Source of the DNA: Dehalococcoidales bacterium
GTDB taxonomy: Bacteria > Chloroflexota > Dehalococcoidia > Dehalococcoidales > JAFGLR01
Reading direction: 5' to 3'
DNA length: 34,439 nucleotides
Assembly: GCA_016927955.1 (NCBI GenBank)
Contig: JAFGLR010000145.1
Coordinates: 1-34,439 of the forward strand
Of the stretch, positions 33,460 to 34,439 are shown piece after piece. The notes below the pieces were generated by a model that saw nothing but the letters and a program-made list of their open reading frames with translations, was not told where the DNA came from and did no database searches. Position numbers and translations under genes: made by a program. The stretch's first letter is position 1; each line of letters opens with the position of its first letter.

Positions 33460-34263
33460 TTAGTCATAACGGCTTTGTGCAGGGTCTGTATCTTGGAGGC
33501 GAAATGAGTCCAAGACCGGAGCAGCATCGCCGAGCACTTTGCGAATTCCCGCAAATATTTCATCTTGAAGAATATCGAAGTCAAAGTCTACTAATGCAGC
33601 GTTTTCATGAGCTTTTTGAAGACAGCGCGGATACAGAGGAACCGGAAAGCCATCTATGGCATCCGCGAGGAGATACCCCAGTATAGCTTGTGCGTTTTCT
33701 CTTTGCGGAAGAAAGATGTCAATGGGCCAGATTGGGTCACGTGTACCATTCCCAAATTTGACTAGAAACATTTTCCCACCGACGAACTTATTAATTTCAG
33801 CTCCTGAAAGCTCACGATCGTCACCGCGCGCGTATTCAGACCACACATATGCCTTTTCCTCGATCTCGCGAGGTACTTCTACATAAGCCGGATATTCTGT
33901 AACCAATACTCTTTCTATTGCCATTGCCAGTCGATAACGAGCAAGTACTTTACTATGCTTGGCTACTCCGACAAGGTAGATACGCCTTCGGTTTCTTTGA
34001 AATTGAAGGTCAATCGCTCTCTTAATCTTTTCAAGATAGGTTTTAAAAAGGTCTTTCGAAAATATTTTACTGCGTAATAAACCATCAGCAACTATGAGAG
34101 TATCGGTTCCAAAATCCTTTTTTTTAAGAATTGAATAAAGAACTGCCCATTCTACTAACTCGCGATACACCATAACCCAACTGGTACTTGTAGGTGCTCC
34201 AGTGTCATTAAGTCTGATCATGTGTGTAAGATCAGGTAAAGTCTTCACACCTAAATCATTCAT
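33460..34263 (-). CDS. NurA-like nuclease, 5' end cut by an IS element
   Basis: The 267-residue frame shows NurA features: VADGLLRSK with Asp60 (the metal-binding motif), YLVGVAKHSK with Lys102, and the C-terminal LLADAIDGFPVPLYPRC followed by QKAHENA. NurA digests DNA together with HerA, encoded next. ATG 34263 is only the first ATG that remains: the frame is open upstream for about 33 codons with no ATG, GTG or TTG (reading VELLSQAQFISDKHP and so on) until a TAA inside the IS21-like end. Typical NurA proteins are longer (about 300-400). So the native start was probably lost to the insertion. The protein may still be made from Met 34263. The NurA call rests on motif pattern and on HerA beside it. 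Confidence 0.68.
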   Translation of the reverse strand: MNDLGVKTLPDLTHMIRLNDTGAPTSTSWVMVYRELVEWAVLYSILKKKDFGTDTLIVADGLLRSKIFSKDLFKTYLEKIKRAIDLQFQRNRRRIYLVGVAKHSKVLARYRLAMAIERVLVTEYPAYVEVPREIEEKAYVWSEYARGDDRELSGAEINKFVGGKMFLVKFGNGTRDPIWPIDIFLPQRENAQAILGYLLADAIDGFPVPLYPRCLQKAHENAALVDFDFDILQDEIFAGIRKVLGDAAPVLDSFRLQDTDPAQSRYD

Positions 34264-34361
34264 TAACTCGCCCAGAGCTGTCTTTGGGTGTTTATCAGAA
34301 ATAAATTGAGCCTGACTTAGTAGTTCAACGCTTGTTGTAGGAGTTATAGCCTCTTGTCGTT

Positions 34362-34439
34362 TCTCAGGTTAATTGACCACCCTGTCTCAAGTTAATGTTC
34401 CACCCATTTTCTCAGCTTAATTTGCCACCCTGGTGCACC
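34362..34439. mobile_element. End of an IS21-like element with three 21-bp repeats
   Basis: Three direct copies of a 21-bp unit, TCTCA..TTAAT...CCACCC, lie at 34362-34382, 34385-34405 and 34410-34430, separated by 2 and 4 bp. Repeated units of this kind near the tips are typical of IS21-family elements, where the transposase IstA binds. The transposase genes would lie beyond the right edge. The tip toward the nurA-like gene is probably near 34355-34362; the exact border cannot be set without the other end. Confidence 0.65.

Overview
The window reads as chromosome of a strictly anaerobic bacterium. Almost every gene is an iron-sulfur, tungsten/molybdenum or nickel redox protein, or helps to make one. 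Gene content (class II benzoyl-CoA reductase-type genes, an ETF:menaquinone-oxidoreductase-type protein, an Mvh-like NiFe hydrogenase, MetV) fits a syntroph or sulfate-reducer-like Desulfobacterota member or an anaerobic Chloroflexota member. I cannot choose between them from sequence alone. No rRNA, tRNA or CRISPR array was seen.

Region 1 (1-9250, minus strand): an apparent operon in the order paaX-like repressor, moeA, mobB, radical SAM/SPASM maturase, bamB-like tungsten enzyme, bamC, bamD, bamE/hdrA. The last gene runs off the left edge. It is a selenoprotein gene: an in-frame UGA at 1135-1137, followed by a hairpin, splits it in a naive translation. Together these genes suggest a regulated ring-reducing (or related acyl-CoA) reductase with its own cofactor-supply genes.

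Region 2 (9251-13618): a shared regulatory region, then a divergent plus-strand gene for a membrane NarI/HdrD-type iron-sulfur protein that would link ETF to quinone. After a strong terminator come a methylmalonyl-CoA epimerase-like gene (plus) and a zinc-ribbon gene with a flavodoxin-fold quinone reductase gene (minus).

Region 3 (13835-23618, minus): a ten-gene hydrogenase operon reading small subunit, large subunit, Nfu scaffold, maturation protease, tandem MvhD-like electron-transfer protein, MetV-like protein, then hypF, hypC, hypD, hypE. MetV and an MvhD duplication next to a hydrogenase, with no metF, is the least usual part.

Region 4 (24010-29945): an M16 peptidase (plus), a very strong bidirectional terminator, a glcD/glcF-type FAD and Fe-S oxidoreductase pair (minus), and an acyl-CoA synthetase (plus) behind a promoter region rich in palindromes.

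Region 5 (30210-34439, minus): an accessory island of three tightly coupled genes, NurA-like nuclease, HerA-like ATPase and a DNA methyltransferase. It resembles a defence or DNA-processing cassette. The 5' end of the nurA gene is cut by the end of an IS21-like element, which carries three copies of a 21-bp repeat at the right edge.
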